13,267 nt of DNA. Source: Alphaproteobacteria bacterium. Its GTDB lineage: Bacteria; Pseudomonadota; Alphaproteobacteria; Puniceispirillales; Puniceispirillaceae. The translations under genes were made by a program, and so were the position numbers. Where the stretch lies: the NCBI GenBank assembly GCA_022425565.1, contig JAKMFG010000001.1, positions 1 through 13,267 of the forward strand, in the 5' to 3' direction. Positions within the stretch are counted from its first letter, which is position 1. Every line of letters begins with the position of its first letter. Shown here one piece after another: positions 6,672 to 12,981 of this stretch. The notes under the pieces are model-generated. The model was not told the DNA's origin. It did not search any database and saw only the letters and a list, made by a program, of their open reading frames with translations.

Positions 6672-7646
6672 TTACCGGATGGCACCTGACGAGCGGAGGA
6701 TCTGTTCGTGGTTGTCACGCTGGTTACGCCAGTAGTCTGACAGCTGGTCGCCGCTCATGAGGTCGCCCATCAGCGACTTCTTCGACTTGTATGCCTGCCA
6801 GTCTTCCGAATTGTAGACCTTGGTGAACAGCTCGGTGTAGTAGGCGCGAGCTTCCTCGGACATGCCGGGCGCGCCAACAACGGAGCGCTGCATGAAGTAG
6901 CTGAACTCACCACCCTTTTCGCGGAGTGTGGGCACTTCCGGGAACATCGGCAGGCGCTCGTTGGTGAAAGCAACCAGCGGAACCATGTCACCGGACTGCC
7001 AGAAGCCGATGGCTTCGGACGGGTTGTTCACGGACGAGTTGATCTGCTTGCCGGCAACATCCTTGGCAACGGCCCCGCCGCCCTTGTAGGGAATGTACTT
7101 CATCGACAGGCTGTAGTTGGTGTTCAGGAAATCGGTGATGATATTATCTTCGGAGTTGGAACCCGTACCACCCATGACCCACTTGCTGCCCTGCTCGCGC
7201 GCCACGTCGAGCCACTGCTCGAATGTGGTGATGCCGGTGTCAGCATGGACCCAGAGAAGGAAAGTGTCTTCGGCCATGCGGGCTACAGGCGCGAATGTCA
7301 GAACGTCGACTTCAAGGCCTGGCTGACGAAGCGGTGTGGTGTAGAACGAGTTCAGCGTTACCATGATCGTGTGATCCGGATCGTTGGCGCCTTTCGCGGC
7401 CATCAGGGCCTCTGCGCCGGAGCCACCAGACTTGTTGACTGGGACCAGCGGGCGTCCAGCTAGTGATTCCTTCTCAACAATGCCCTGCATCAGGCGCGCC
7501 ATCTTGTCGGCGCCGCCGCCCTTGCCGGCCATGATGATGAAATCGATCGGCTTGTTTGGTTGCCATGCGATTGCCGGGCTCGCCACCACCACGGTTGCGC
7601 ACCCAAGAACCAAGGCTGATGTCATGAGTTTACGAAGTGCTTTCAT
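6672..7646 (-). CDS. tctC: Tripartite tricarboxylate transporter, periplasmic substrate-binding protein TctC (Bug family)
   Basis: Periplasmic binding protein of 324 residues (family about 300-330). It captures a small carboxylate and hands it to TctA/TctB. Residues 1-27 are a typical signal peptide: basic start MKALRK, a hydrophobic core, and the cleavage motif AIA before W28. The mature start WQPNKPIDFIIMAGKGGGADKMARL matches the family's first beta-strand and its glycine-rich ligand loop. VNKSGGSGAEALMAAK, the central PVARMAEDTFLLWVHAD and the mid-region GGTGSNSEDN loop are also typical of Bug proteins. The ATG at 7646 has AGGAG six bases upstream (7657-7653). It is the first gene of the leftward unit tctCBA and faces the divergent CoA ligase gene. 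The ligand could be a di- or tricarboxylate or another small acid; the sequence does not decide this. Confidence 0.93.
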   Translation of the reverse strand: MKALRKLMTSALVLGCATVVVASPAIAWQPNKPIDFIIMAGKGGGADKMARLMQGIVEKESLAGRPLVPVNKSGGSGAEALMAAKGANDPDHTIMVTLNSFYTTPLRQPGLEVDVLTFAPVARMAEDTFLLWVHADTGITTFEQWLDVAREQGSKWVMGGTGSNSEDNIITDFLNTNYSLSMKYIPYKGGGAVAKDVAGKQINSSVNNPSEAIGFWQSGDMVPLVAFTNERLPMFPEVPTLREKGGEFSYFMQRSVVGAPGMSEEARAYYTELFTKVYNSEDWQAYKSKKSLMGDLMSGDQLSDYWRNQRDNHEQILRSSGAIR

Positions 7647-7683
7647 GTCTCTCTCCTCTGCACTTTAGGATGACGGATAGAAG

Positions 7684-7700
7684 AACGATCCATCATCGTT
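7684..7700. promoter_or_regulatory. Inverted repeat upstream of tctC (possible operator)
   Basis: AACGAT (7684-7689) and ATCGTT (7695-7700) form a perfect six-base inverted repeat around CCATC. It lies about 38 bases upstream of the tctC ATG, a position suited to a repressor site or to overlap with the transcription start. The binding protein is unknown. Confidence 0.4.
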
Positions 7701-7882
7701 GCCTTTTGCGACCCTCGGCCGCGTCTGTGTTTGGCACTCGGGGTTCCTGTCGTCTGACCCGACATGGGCCGAGATCGCCAGGGTAGGTTGCAGCCGTTCG
7801 TCACTCGGCGACGACTGCGCGTTGGATGGAGATTTGACGGAATCTGCGATCAGAACAAGGAAAAATGAGAAAAAGAGAAAAT

Positions 7883-7897
7883 TGTAAATTATTTACA
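7883..7897. promoter_or_regulatory. 15-bp palindrome TGTAAATTATTTACA (possible operator)
   Basis: TGTAAAT and ATTTACA are perfectly complementary around one central T. The palindrome lies in the AT-rich core of the divergent region, and similar ATTACA half-sites recur at 7914-7919 and 7929-7934. Symmetry and position suit a dimeric regulator controlling both transcription units. No regulator is encoded in the window, so the protein is unknown. Confidence 0.5.
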
Positions 7898-8044
7898 TTT
7901 ACTTTTTACTTAAATTACATCGAATAGAATTACAAATGCTGGCCGCTTTGTGCTAGCTATGCCGCATCCGCAGCGAGGCCTTGCGAAAGCCGGCCCGAAT
8001 ATCTACGTCCGTCCATATATCTTTCAGGAAAGACGAGCCCAACC

Positions 8045-9544
8045 ATGACCATCCGCACTTTGCTTGATGCCGGCACCGATAATGCCGTCGCCCTTACCGC
8101 ACCCGATCGCCCTGCCATGACATATGCAGCCCTTCGCCAGCATGTCGATTCGATTGGGCGCCAGCTTGCCGGGAATGGGCTCGGCTCGACCGACCGCGTG
8201 GCCATCGTGTTGCCGAACGGACCGGAAATGGCTTCTGCATTCATGGCTGTGGCAGCATACATGTCGGCCGCCCCACTGAACCCGGCCTATAAGGAGAGTG
8301 AATACGCCTTCTATCTGGAGGACCTCGCGCCGAAGCTGGTGATTGTCGAGGCGGGAAGCGAGAATCCAGTGCGCACTGCCGCCAGGGCGCTTTCGATCCC
8401 GGTGGTTGAGGCGGTGGTCGGCGACCATGATCCGGCTGGCGCTTTCAGGCTGTTTGAGACAGAAGCCGATGCGACACCCGCCAGTGCCGACAACGAGGCG
8501 CTCGTCCTTCATACATCCGGCACAACATCGCGGCCCAAGGTGGTGCCGCTGATGCAGCGCAATATAATGGCATCAGCCCGCAACATCGCAGCCAGCCTCA
8601 AGCTGACCGACAGCGACCATTGCCTGAATATCATGCCGCTGTTCCATATCCACGGCCTCATCGCCGTTCTCGCCACAAGCATGTCAAAAGGTGCTTCGGT
8701 CTGCTGTACCGGCGGATTCAACGCCCTGAAATTCCTCGATCAGGCGCGTGATGAGAAGATCAGCTGGTATTCCGGCGTTCCGACCATGCATCAGGCCATC
8801 CTGCTCCGCGCCAAGCGCCAGGCAGATGCCGCCAAAGGCCTTGGGCTGCGGCTGATCCGCTCTTCGTCGGCCTCGCTTCCACCAGCCGTGTTCGACGAGT
8901 TGAACGATGTGTTCGAATGTCCGGTGATCGAGGCCTATGGCATGACCGAGGCGGCCCACCAGATGACATCCAATCCGTTGGGCGACGGCAAGCAGAAGGC
9001 CGGTTTCGTTGGCATCGCCACCTCGCCCGAAGTCTGCATCATGGACCAGGAAGGCAACCAGCTGACAGGCGATGCCGAAGGCGAGGTCTGCATCCGCGGG
9101 GATAATGTCACGCCCGGATACGAGAACAATCCGGCAGCCAATGAATCAAGCTTTACGAGCGGCTGGTTCCGCACCGGCGACCAGGGGTTCTTCGATGGCG
9201 ACGGTTATCTGAAAATCACCGGACGCCTCAAGGAGATCATCAACCGGGGCGGCGAGAAGGTCTCGCCCCTCGAAGTCGACAATGTGCTGATGGAACATCC
9301 TGCCGTCCAGCAGGTGGTCACTTTTGCCGTCGCCGACCGCATGCTTGGCGAGGAGATCGGCGCTGCCGTGGTGCTTGCCGATGGCGGCGACCTGGACGCC
9401 GCCGGGCTTCGCAGCTACGCCGAAACACATCTGGCGAAATTCAAGATTCCGAAGCACATCGTGTTCCTTGACGAAATTCCAAAAGGCGCCACCGGCAAGC
9501 TACAGCGGATCGGCCTCGCCAAGAAGTTGGGTCTCGAAGACTAG
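8045..9544 (+). CDS. Acyl-CoA synthetase, oxalyl-CoA synthetase (Pcs60/AAE3)-like
   Basis: AMP-forming acid-CoA ligase of 499 residues: it activates a carboxylate with ATP to an acyl-adenylate and transfers it to CoA, in the cytosol. ANL-superfamily core motifs are all present: LHTSGTTSRPK (155-165, P-loop), YGMTEA (298-303), GWFRTGD (373-379), GRLKEIINRGGEKVSP (393-408) and PKGATGKLQR (479-488) with the adenylation lysine K485. MPLFHIHGL, WYSGVPTMHQ, IRSSSASLPP, EAYGMTEAAHQMTSNPL and GEVCIRGDNVTPGYENNP closely resemble the plant and yeast oxalyl-CoA synthetases AAE3/Pcs60 as I remember them. Oxalate or another short dicarboxylate is therefore a reasonable substrate guess. No oxalyl-CoA decarboxylase or formyl-CoA transferase is in the window. 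AGGAAAG lies 12 bases before the ATG, a rather long spacing. It is the first gene of the rightward unit. Ligase family certain, substrate not. Confidence 0.9.
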   Translation: MTIRTLLDAGTDNAVALTAPDRPAMTYAALRQHVDSIGRQLAGNGLGSTDRVAIVLPNGPEMASAFMAVAAYMSAAPLNPAYKESEYAFYLEDLAPKLVIVEAGSENPVRTAARALSIPVVEAVVGDHDPAGAFRLFETEADATPASADNEALVLHTSGTTSRPKVVPLMQRNIMASARNIAASLKLTDSDHCLNIMPLFHIHGLIAVLATSMSKGASVCCTGGFNALKFLDQARDEKISWYSGVPTMHQAILLRAKRQADAAKGLGLRLIRSSSASLPPAVFDELNDVFECPVIEAYGMTEAAHQMTSNPLGDGKQKAGFVGIATSPEVCIMDQEGNQLTGDAEGEVCIRGDNVTPGYENNPAANESSFTSGWFRTGDQGFFDGDGYLKITGRLKEIINRGGEKVSPLEVDNVLMEHPAVQQVVTFAVADRMLGEEIGAAVVLADGGDLDAAGLRSYAETHLAKFKIPKHIVFLDEIPKGATGKLQRIGLAKKLGLED

Positions 9545-9568
9545 TCAAAGGTCTCAGTCAAAGACCCG
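9543..9568. repeat. Imperfect 13-bp tandem repeat starting in the ligase stop codon
   Basis: AGTCAAAG occurs at 9543-9550 and 9556-9563 with a 13-bp period; the last five bases of each unit differ. The first copy begins inside the TAG stop codon (9542-9544) of the CoA ligase gene. Confidence 0.7.
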
Positions 9569-9574
9569 AGGGAG
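9568..9574 (+). promoter_or_regulatory. Ribosome binding site fixing the start of the second PanE-like gene
   Basis: GAGGGAG at 9568-9574 stands seven bases before the ATG at 9582. It supports that start over the longer frame running back to 9324 inside the ligase gene. Confidence 0.75.
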
Positions 9575-9581
9575 CAAAGCA

Positions 9582-10574
9582 ATGACACGTATCTGTATAT
9601 TTGGCGCCGGCGCAATTGGCGGTTATGTCGGCGCAGCCCTGCATGAGGCTGGCGCAGAAGTGAGTCTCGTCGCGCGAGGCCCTCATCTTGCAGCCATCAG
9701 GGCAGAAGGGCTTGGCCTCGAGAAGGACGGCAAAGTGACCCGCTACAGCCTTCCGGCAAGCGACAAGCCGGCCGACCTCGGTGAGCAGGATTATGTGATC
9801 CTTGCCATCAAGGCGCATACCATCCCGATGATTCTCGACGACCTGATGCCGCTGCTCGGTCCTGACACTGCTGTGGTGCCTGCCGTCAACGGCCTGCCCT
9901 GGTGGTATTTCCACAAGGCGCAAACGGGGACCGCACTCGATGAAAAGCCGCTTCAGGCTGTGGATCCGGACGGACGCGTCTGGAACGAGATCGGGCCTGA
10001 GCGCGCCATTGGATGCGTTGTCTATCCGGCCTGCGAGATCGCCGCGCCGGGCCTCGTCAAACATCTCGACGGTGACCGCTTCACACTCGGCGAGCCATCC
10101 ATGGAGCAAAGCGAGCGCGTGAAGACGCTGTCATCGCTGATGATCGCCGGCGGCCTCAAGGCGCCGCAGAAGCCGCGAATCCGCGACGAAATCTGGGTCA
10201 AGCTGTGGGGCAACTGTTCTTTCAACCCGGTCTCGGCGCTGACCGGCGCGACACTGGATGCCATCGGCAACGATCCGGAAAGCCGCGCCCTCGTCCATGC
10301 CATCATGACCGAGGTGAAAAGCGTCGGCGAGGCCATCGGCGTGCGGTTCAGCGTTCCCATCGAAAAGCGCATCGACGGCGCCGCTGCGATTGTCGGGCAC
10401 AAGCCCTCGACCCGTCAGGATATCGAAGCCGGGCGACCGCTCGAGATCGACCCGCTGGTCACCGCCGTTCTGGAACTTGCCGAAGGGCTGGGCATCGAGA
10501 CGCCTGCACTTGCGCATGTCACAGCGCTGCTGAAACTGCAGGCGGAAACACTGGGCCTCTATTCCCGCAGCTGA
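9582..10574 (+). CDS. Ketopantoate reductase (ApbA/PanE)-family protein, copy 2
   Basis: NADPH-dependent reductase or dehydrogenase of the 2-dehydropantoate 2-reductase family, 330 residues, cytosolic. Its Rossmann motif GAGAIGGYVG lies at residues 8-17, followed by AIKAH (K77), the variant VNGLPWWYFH (N103), IWVKLWGNCSFNPVSAL with the likely catalytic lysine K207, and RPLEIDPLV with E288 at the position of the substrate-binding Glu of PanE. It is longer than copy 1 (311 residues) and differs in the QNG/WWYF region, so the two are old paralogues and not a recent duplication. The ATG at 9582 is chosen because of the strong GAGGGAG before it and the Rossmann start right behind it. The gene follows the CoA ligase after 37 bases, so the two are probably one transcript. 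The reaction is likely 2-oxo to 2-hydroxy acid; pantoate synthesis is possible but less likely in this context. Confidence 0.88.
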   Translation: MTRICIFGAGAIGGYVGAALHEAGAEVSLVARGPHLAAIRAEGLGLEKDGKVTRYSLPASDKPADLGEQDYVILAIKAHTIPMILDDLMPLLGPDTAVVPAVNGLPWWYFHKAQTGTALDEKPLQAVDPDGRVWNEIGPERAIGCVVYPACEIAAPGLVKHLDGDRFTLGEPSMEQSERVKTLSSLMIAGGLKAPQKPRIRDEIWVKLWGNCSFNPVSALTGATLDAIGNDPESRALVHAIMTEVKSVGEAIGVRFSVPIEKRIDGAAAIVGHKPSTRQDIEAGRPLEIDPLVTAVLELAEGLGIETPALAHVTALLKLQAETLGLYSRS

Positions 10575-10590
10575 TGAACCGCCCCTGATT

Positions 10591-10614
10591 TCTGAATGGG
10601 CATCTGAATGGTGA
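10591..10614. repeat. Imperfect 12-bp tandem repeat downstream of the PanE-like gene
   Basis: TCTGAATGG is found at 10591-10599 and 10603-10611, a 12-bp period with the remaining bases only partly alike. It begins 16 bases after the stop codon at 10574. The spacer to the next gene (124 bp) shows no hairpin terminator. Confidence 0.65.
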
Positions 10615-10631
10615 ATATCTGGCGGCGCAAC

Positions 10632-10661
10632 TGGACGCATCGCCTCGCAATACCCTATGCT
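10632..10661 (+). promoter_or_regulatory. Possible promoter of the glyoxalase genes
   Basis: TGGACG at 10632-10637 (one mismatch to TTGACG) is followed after 18 bases by TATGCT at 10656-10661. Transcription would start near 10668, about 30 bases before the ATG at 10699. Found by eye, and plausible because the spacer is otherwise empty. Confidence 0.33.
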
Positions 10662-10698
10662 GGTCGCTCCTCTTTTCAAGCCGGTTACCGAGGGTTCC

Positions 10699-11139
10699 AT
10701 GCGCTATCTTCACACCATGGTCAGGGTCACTGACCTCGACGCGTCGATCGATTTCTACTGCAACAAGCTCGGGCTGGTGGAAACCAACCGCAAGGAGTTT
10801 GAAGCAGGCCGATTCACCCTTGTCTTTCTGGCGGCGCCGGGCAATCTCGACAGTGCCAGGGCAACCCGGTCTCCCGAGCTGGAGCTGACCTATAACTGGG
10901 ATCCGGAAGAGTATGATGGCGGCCGGAATTTCGGCCATCTCGCCTATTATGTCGACGACATCTATGCCACCTGCCAGCGGCTGATGGATGCGGGGATCAC
11001 CATCAACCGTCCGCCGCGCGACGGCCGTATGGCCTTTGTCCGTTCGCCCGACAACATCTCCATCGAGCTTCTTCAGGAAGGCGAGGCCCAGGCCCCGGCC
11101 GAGCCCTGGGCCTCGATGGAAAACACCGAGGTCTGGTAG
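10699..11139 (+). CDS. gloA: Glyoxalase I (lactoylglutathione lyase), VOC family
   Basis: Cytosolic metalloenzyme of 146 residues (E. coli GloA 135) that isomerises the hemithioacetal of methylglyoxal and glutathione to S-lactoylglutathione. The start [20 protein letters not shown] matches GloA almost residue for residue. The four metal ligands are in place: H5, E62 in ELTYNW, H80 in [10 protein letters not shown] and E123 in ISIELL. The loop before the last ligand is shorter than in E. coli GloA, and the usual DPDGY is SPDNI, so the subtype is divergent. The ATG at 10699 is preferred over one at 10657: it has GAGG about six bases upstream and aligns with the family start. It is followed after four bases by glyoxalase II, so the pathway's two steps are translated together. 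Confidence 0.87.
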   Translation: MRYLHTMVRVTDLDASIDFYCNKLGLVETNRKEFEAGRFTLVFLAAPGNLDSARATRSPELELTYNWDPEEYDGGRNFGHLAYYVDDIYATCQRLMDAGITINRPPRDGRMAFVRSPDNISIELLQEGEAQAPAEPWASMENTEVW

Positions 11140-11143
11140 ACCG

Positions 11144-11896
11144 ATGCGGCTGGCCATCCATCAGTTCACCTATAATGACGACAATTACGGCGTGCTTCTT
11201 CACGACGCGGAACGCGGCGAGACCGCGCTGGTCGATGCCGGTGACGCCGAAGCCGCCGAAGCCGCGCTGGAGGAGGCCGGATGGCCGCTGACCCAGATCT
11301 GGATCACGCATCATCATGGCGACCATACGGCAGGCCTTGCCGCGCTTGCCGGTGACGGTGTCGAGGTCTTTGGTCCGGCTGGAATCGGCGGGATCGACAC
11401 GGTGCTTGATGGCGGTGACAGCTTTGCCTTTGCCGGCCGTGAGGTCGAGATCATCTCGACCCCGGGCCACACGCTGGCCATGCTGAACTACCACCTTCCT
11501 GCCGAGAAACTGGTGTTCACCGGCGATACGCTATTTGCCATGGGATGCGGACGGCTGTTCGAGGGCGACGCGCCTATGATGTGGGACAGCCTGTGCAAGC
11601 TCATGGCGCTTGCCGACGACACAGTCGTCTATTGCGGCCATGAATATACCGCGGCCAATGCCAGATTCGCGCTGAGCGTCGATCCGGAAAATACCGCGCT
11701 GCAGCGCCGTGCCGATGCGGTGGACGAGCTTCGGTCCATCGGCCAGCCAACCGTGCCGACCATGATCGCGCTGGAGAAAGCGACCAATCCGTTCCTTCGC
11801 GCGGGCGATGCGGCTTTGCGCGCGCATCTTGGCATGGAAGGGGCGAGCGACGCCGAGGTGTTCGCCGAGGTCAGGCGCCGCAAGGACAGTTTCTAG
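11144..11896 (+). CDS. gloB: Glyoxalase II (hydroxyacylglutathione hydrolase)
   Basis: Metallo-beta-lactamase-fold hydrolase of 250 residues, the usual length of glyoxalase II. It hydrolyses S-lactoylglutathione to D-lactate and glutathione in the cytosol. Metal ligands are visible: H56, H58, D60 and H61 in THHHGDH, H109 in PGHT, D128 in FTGDTLF and H166 in YCGHEY. The family-specific MGCGRLFEGD follows D128, and the C-terminus RRRKDSF corresponds to the glutathione-contacting R/K of this family, which separates it from other metallo-beta-lactamase proteins. The frame extends upstream into gloA, but the ATG at 11144, four bases behind the gloA stop, gives the exact family start. It ends 14 bases before the convergent fni gene. 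Confidence 0.92.
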   Translation: MRLAIHQFTYNDDNYGVLLHDAERGETALVDAGDAEAAEAALEEAGWPLTQIWITHHHGDHTAGLAALAGDGVEVFGPAGIGGIDTVLDGGDSFAFAGREVEIISTPGHTLAMLNYHLPAEKLVFTGDTLFAMGCGRLFEGDAPMMWDSLCKLMALADDTVVYCGHEYTAANARFALSVDPENTALQRRADAVDELRSIGQPTVPTMIALEKATNPFLRAGDAALRAHLGMEGASDAEVFAEVRRRKDSF

Positions 11897-11910
11897 ACAA
11901 CGTCAAAGGT

Positions 11911-11933
11911 TCAGCGGGCCAATGGTCCGCTGA
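11911..11933. terminator. Hairpin at the gloB/fni convergent junction (possible bidirectional terminator)
   Basis: TCAGCGGGCCA (11911-11921) and TGGTCCGCTGA (11923-11933) are inverted copies with one G-T type mismatch, so the stem can form on both strands. It overlaps the last codons and stop of fni. No T-run follows in either direction, so it may act with Rho, act as a 3' stabiliser, or be incidental. Confidence 0.4.
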
Positions 11934-12975
11934 CATGGCCGGGCTTGCCGGCAAATGACGGCAGGTCGGGCGCCCCGGTCAGGAACAGCGCCAGGCGAAG
12001 CTGCGATTTCCAGGATTCAATGACACGCACCGCCGCGGACCCGTCAGGTGTGCCGCGCCCGTCACCAGTGAGCGCCCGCAGCACCGGTCCCGCCATCGAG
12101 ACCAGTGCTGCGCCAAGCCACAGTGCCTTGGCGGCGTCGAGGCCGTTTTCCACACCACCAGATGCGATCAGCCTTGCGTTCGGGCAGACGGCCCTGACAG
12201 CGCGAAGCGCCTCTACCGTCGGCAAACCCCAGTCGAGGAACGGCGCGAACAAGGCGGCGTCATCACGGCGCGCCGCCTCGATACGTGTCCAGTTCGTGCC
12301 CCCAAGTCCAGCGATATCGACGGCATGAACCCCTACATCAAACAGGCGCTGCGCAACATCGGGCCCGATCCCGGCGCCGACTTCCTTGACCATCACCGGC
12401 ACCTCCAGAGCACCGACAAGGGTCTCGATGGCGGCCAGAACACCACGCCAGTCCGTCTCACCCTCGGGCTGGACCGCCTCCTGAAGCGGGTTCAGATGGA
12501 TGAAGATGGCATCCGCGCCGATATCCGCCACGGCGCGGCGTGCCAGATCGATACCATCCGGTGCGGCAAGCTGCACGCCGCCCAGATTGCCGATCAGCGG
12601 CACCGATGGCGCCCGTTGCCGCAGCATTGCCTGAGAACGGCCGGATTCGATGCTGGCGCGCTGCGAACCGACAGCCAGCGCGATGCCGGTGGCCTCAGCT
12701 GTTTCGGCGAGTGCTGCGTTGATTGCGTCGGCATGCGCCGTGCCACCCGTCATAGACCCGATGAACAGCGGCGCCTCGACCGGCCTGCCAAGGCAGGAGG
12801 TGGAGATGGCGACATCGGCAAGACTGCATTCAGGCAGGGCGCAATGCTCGAGCCTCACACGCTCGAACCCGGCGCTGATCCCTGAGCGGGACAATTCGTC
12901 GGCAGCCAGCGCAAGATGCGTATCCTTGCGATCGCCTGCAGACGGTGTTCCAGCGTTTTCCGGCATATCATCCAT
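11911..12975 (-). CDS. fni: Isopentenyl-diphosphate delta-isomerase, type 2
   Basis: FMN- and NADPH-dependent enzyme that interconverts isopentenyl and dimethylallyl diphosphate for isoprenoid synthesis; cytosolic, 354 residues from this start (family about 335-360). Family motifs in order: RKDTHL (16-21), PLFIGSMTGG (69-78), GSQR (103-106), LIGNLGG, HLNPLQE (160-166, with the Gln and the metal-binding Glu), VMVKEVGAGI (195-203), DIAGLGGTNW (220-229), LIASGGVENGLDAAKALWLGA. The frame could also start at a GTG at 12981, immediately after the blh stop; the ATG at 12975 is preferred because GGTAGG lies about five bases before it. Either way it is coupled to blh, which shows that it serves carotenoid and retinal production. 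It is not the bacterial housekeeping type 1 Idi. Confidence 0.94.
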   Translation of the reverse strand: MDDMPENAGTPSAGDRKDTHLALAADELSRSGISAGFERVRLEHCALPECSLADVAISTSCLGRPVEAPLFIGSMTGGTAHADAINAALAETAEATGIALAVGSQRASIESGRSQAMLRQRAPSVPLIGNLGGVQLAAPDGIDLARRAVADIGADAIFIHLNPLQEAVQPEGETDWRGVLAAIETLVGALEVPVMVKEVGAGIGPDVAQRLFDVGVHAVDIAGLGGTNWTRIEAARRDDAALFAPFLDWGLPTVEALRAVRAVCPNARLIASGGVENGLDAAKALWLGAALVSMAGPVLRALTGDGRGTPDGSAAVRVIESWKSQLRLALFLTGAPDLPSFAGKPGHVSGPLAR

Positions 12976-12981
12976 AGGCAC

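Larger units (their letters stand above)
7647..8044. promoter_or_regulatory. Divergent control region between tctC and the CoA ligase gene
   Basis: This is the only gene-free stretch longer than 300 bases. It must hold the leftward promoter of tctC and the rightward promoter of the ligase. The part nearest tctC has an AACGAT inverted repeat (7684-7700). Bases 7861-7940 are strikingly AT-rich compared with all surrounding DNA and contain a 15-bp palindrome (7883-7897) and repeated ATTACA/TTTACA half-sites. A TAGAAT at 7925-7930 (plus strand) and a TTGACG at 7834-7839 (plus strand) are possible promoter elements, but no convincing -35/-10 pair was found. A small open frame at 7699-7887 lacks a ribosome binding site and is not taken as a gene. 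Confidence 0.7.

Noticed and set aside
7699..7887. 62-codon open frame in the divergent control region
   Set aside because: No ATG start, no ribosome binding site and no recognisable sequence; its end runs into the AT-rich regulatory island.
9324..9581. Upstream extension of the second PanE-like gene
   Set aside because: The extra residues overlap the ligase C-terminus in another frame and do not resemble the family; the Rossmann motif starts right after the ATG at 9582, which has its own GAGGGAG.
10988..11143. Upstream extension of glyoxalase II into gloA
   Set aside because: The added sequence is arginine- and proline-rich shadow of gloA; the family start matches the ATG at 11144.
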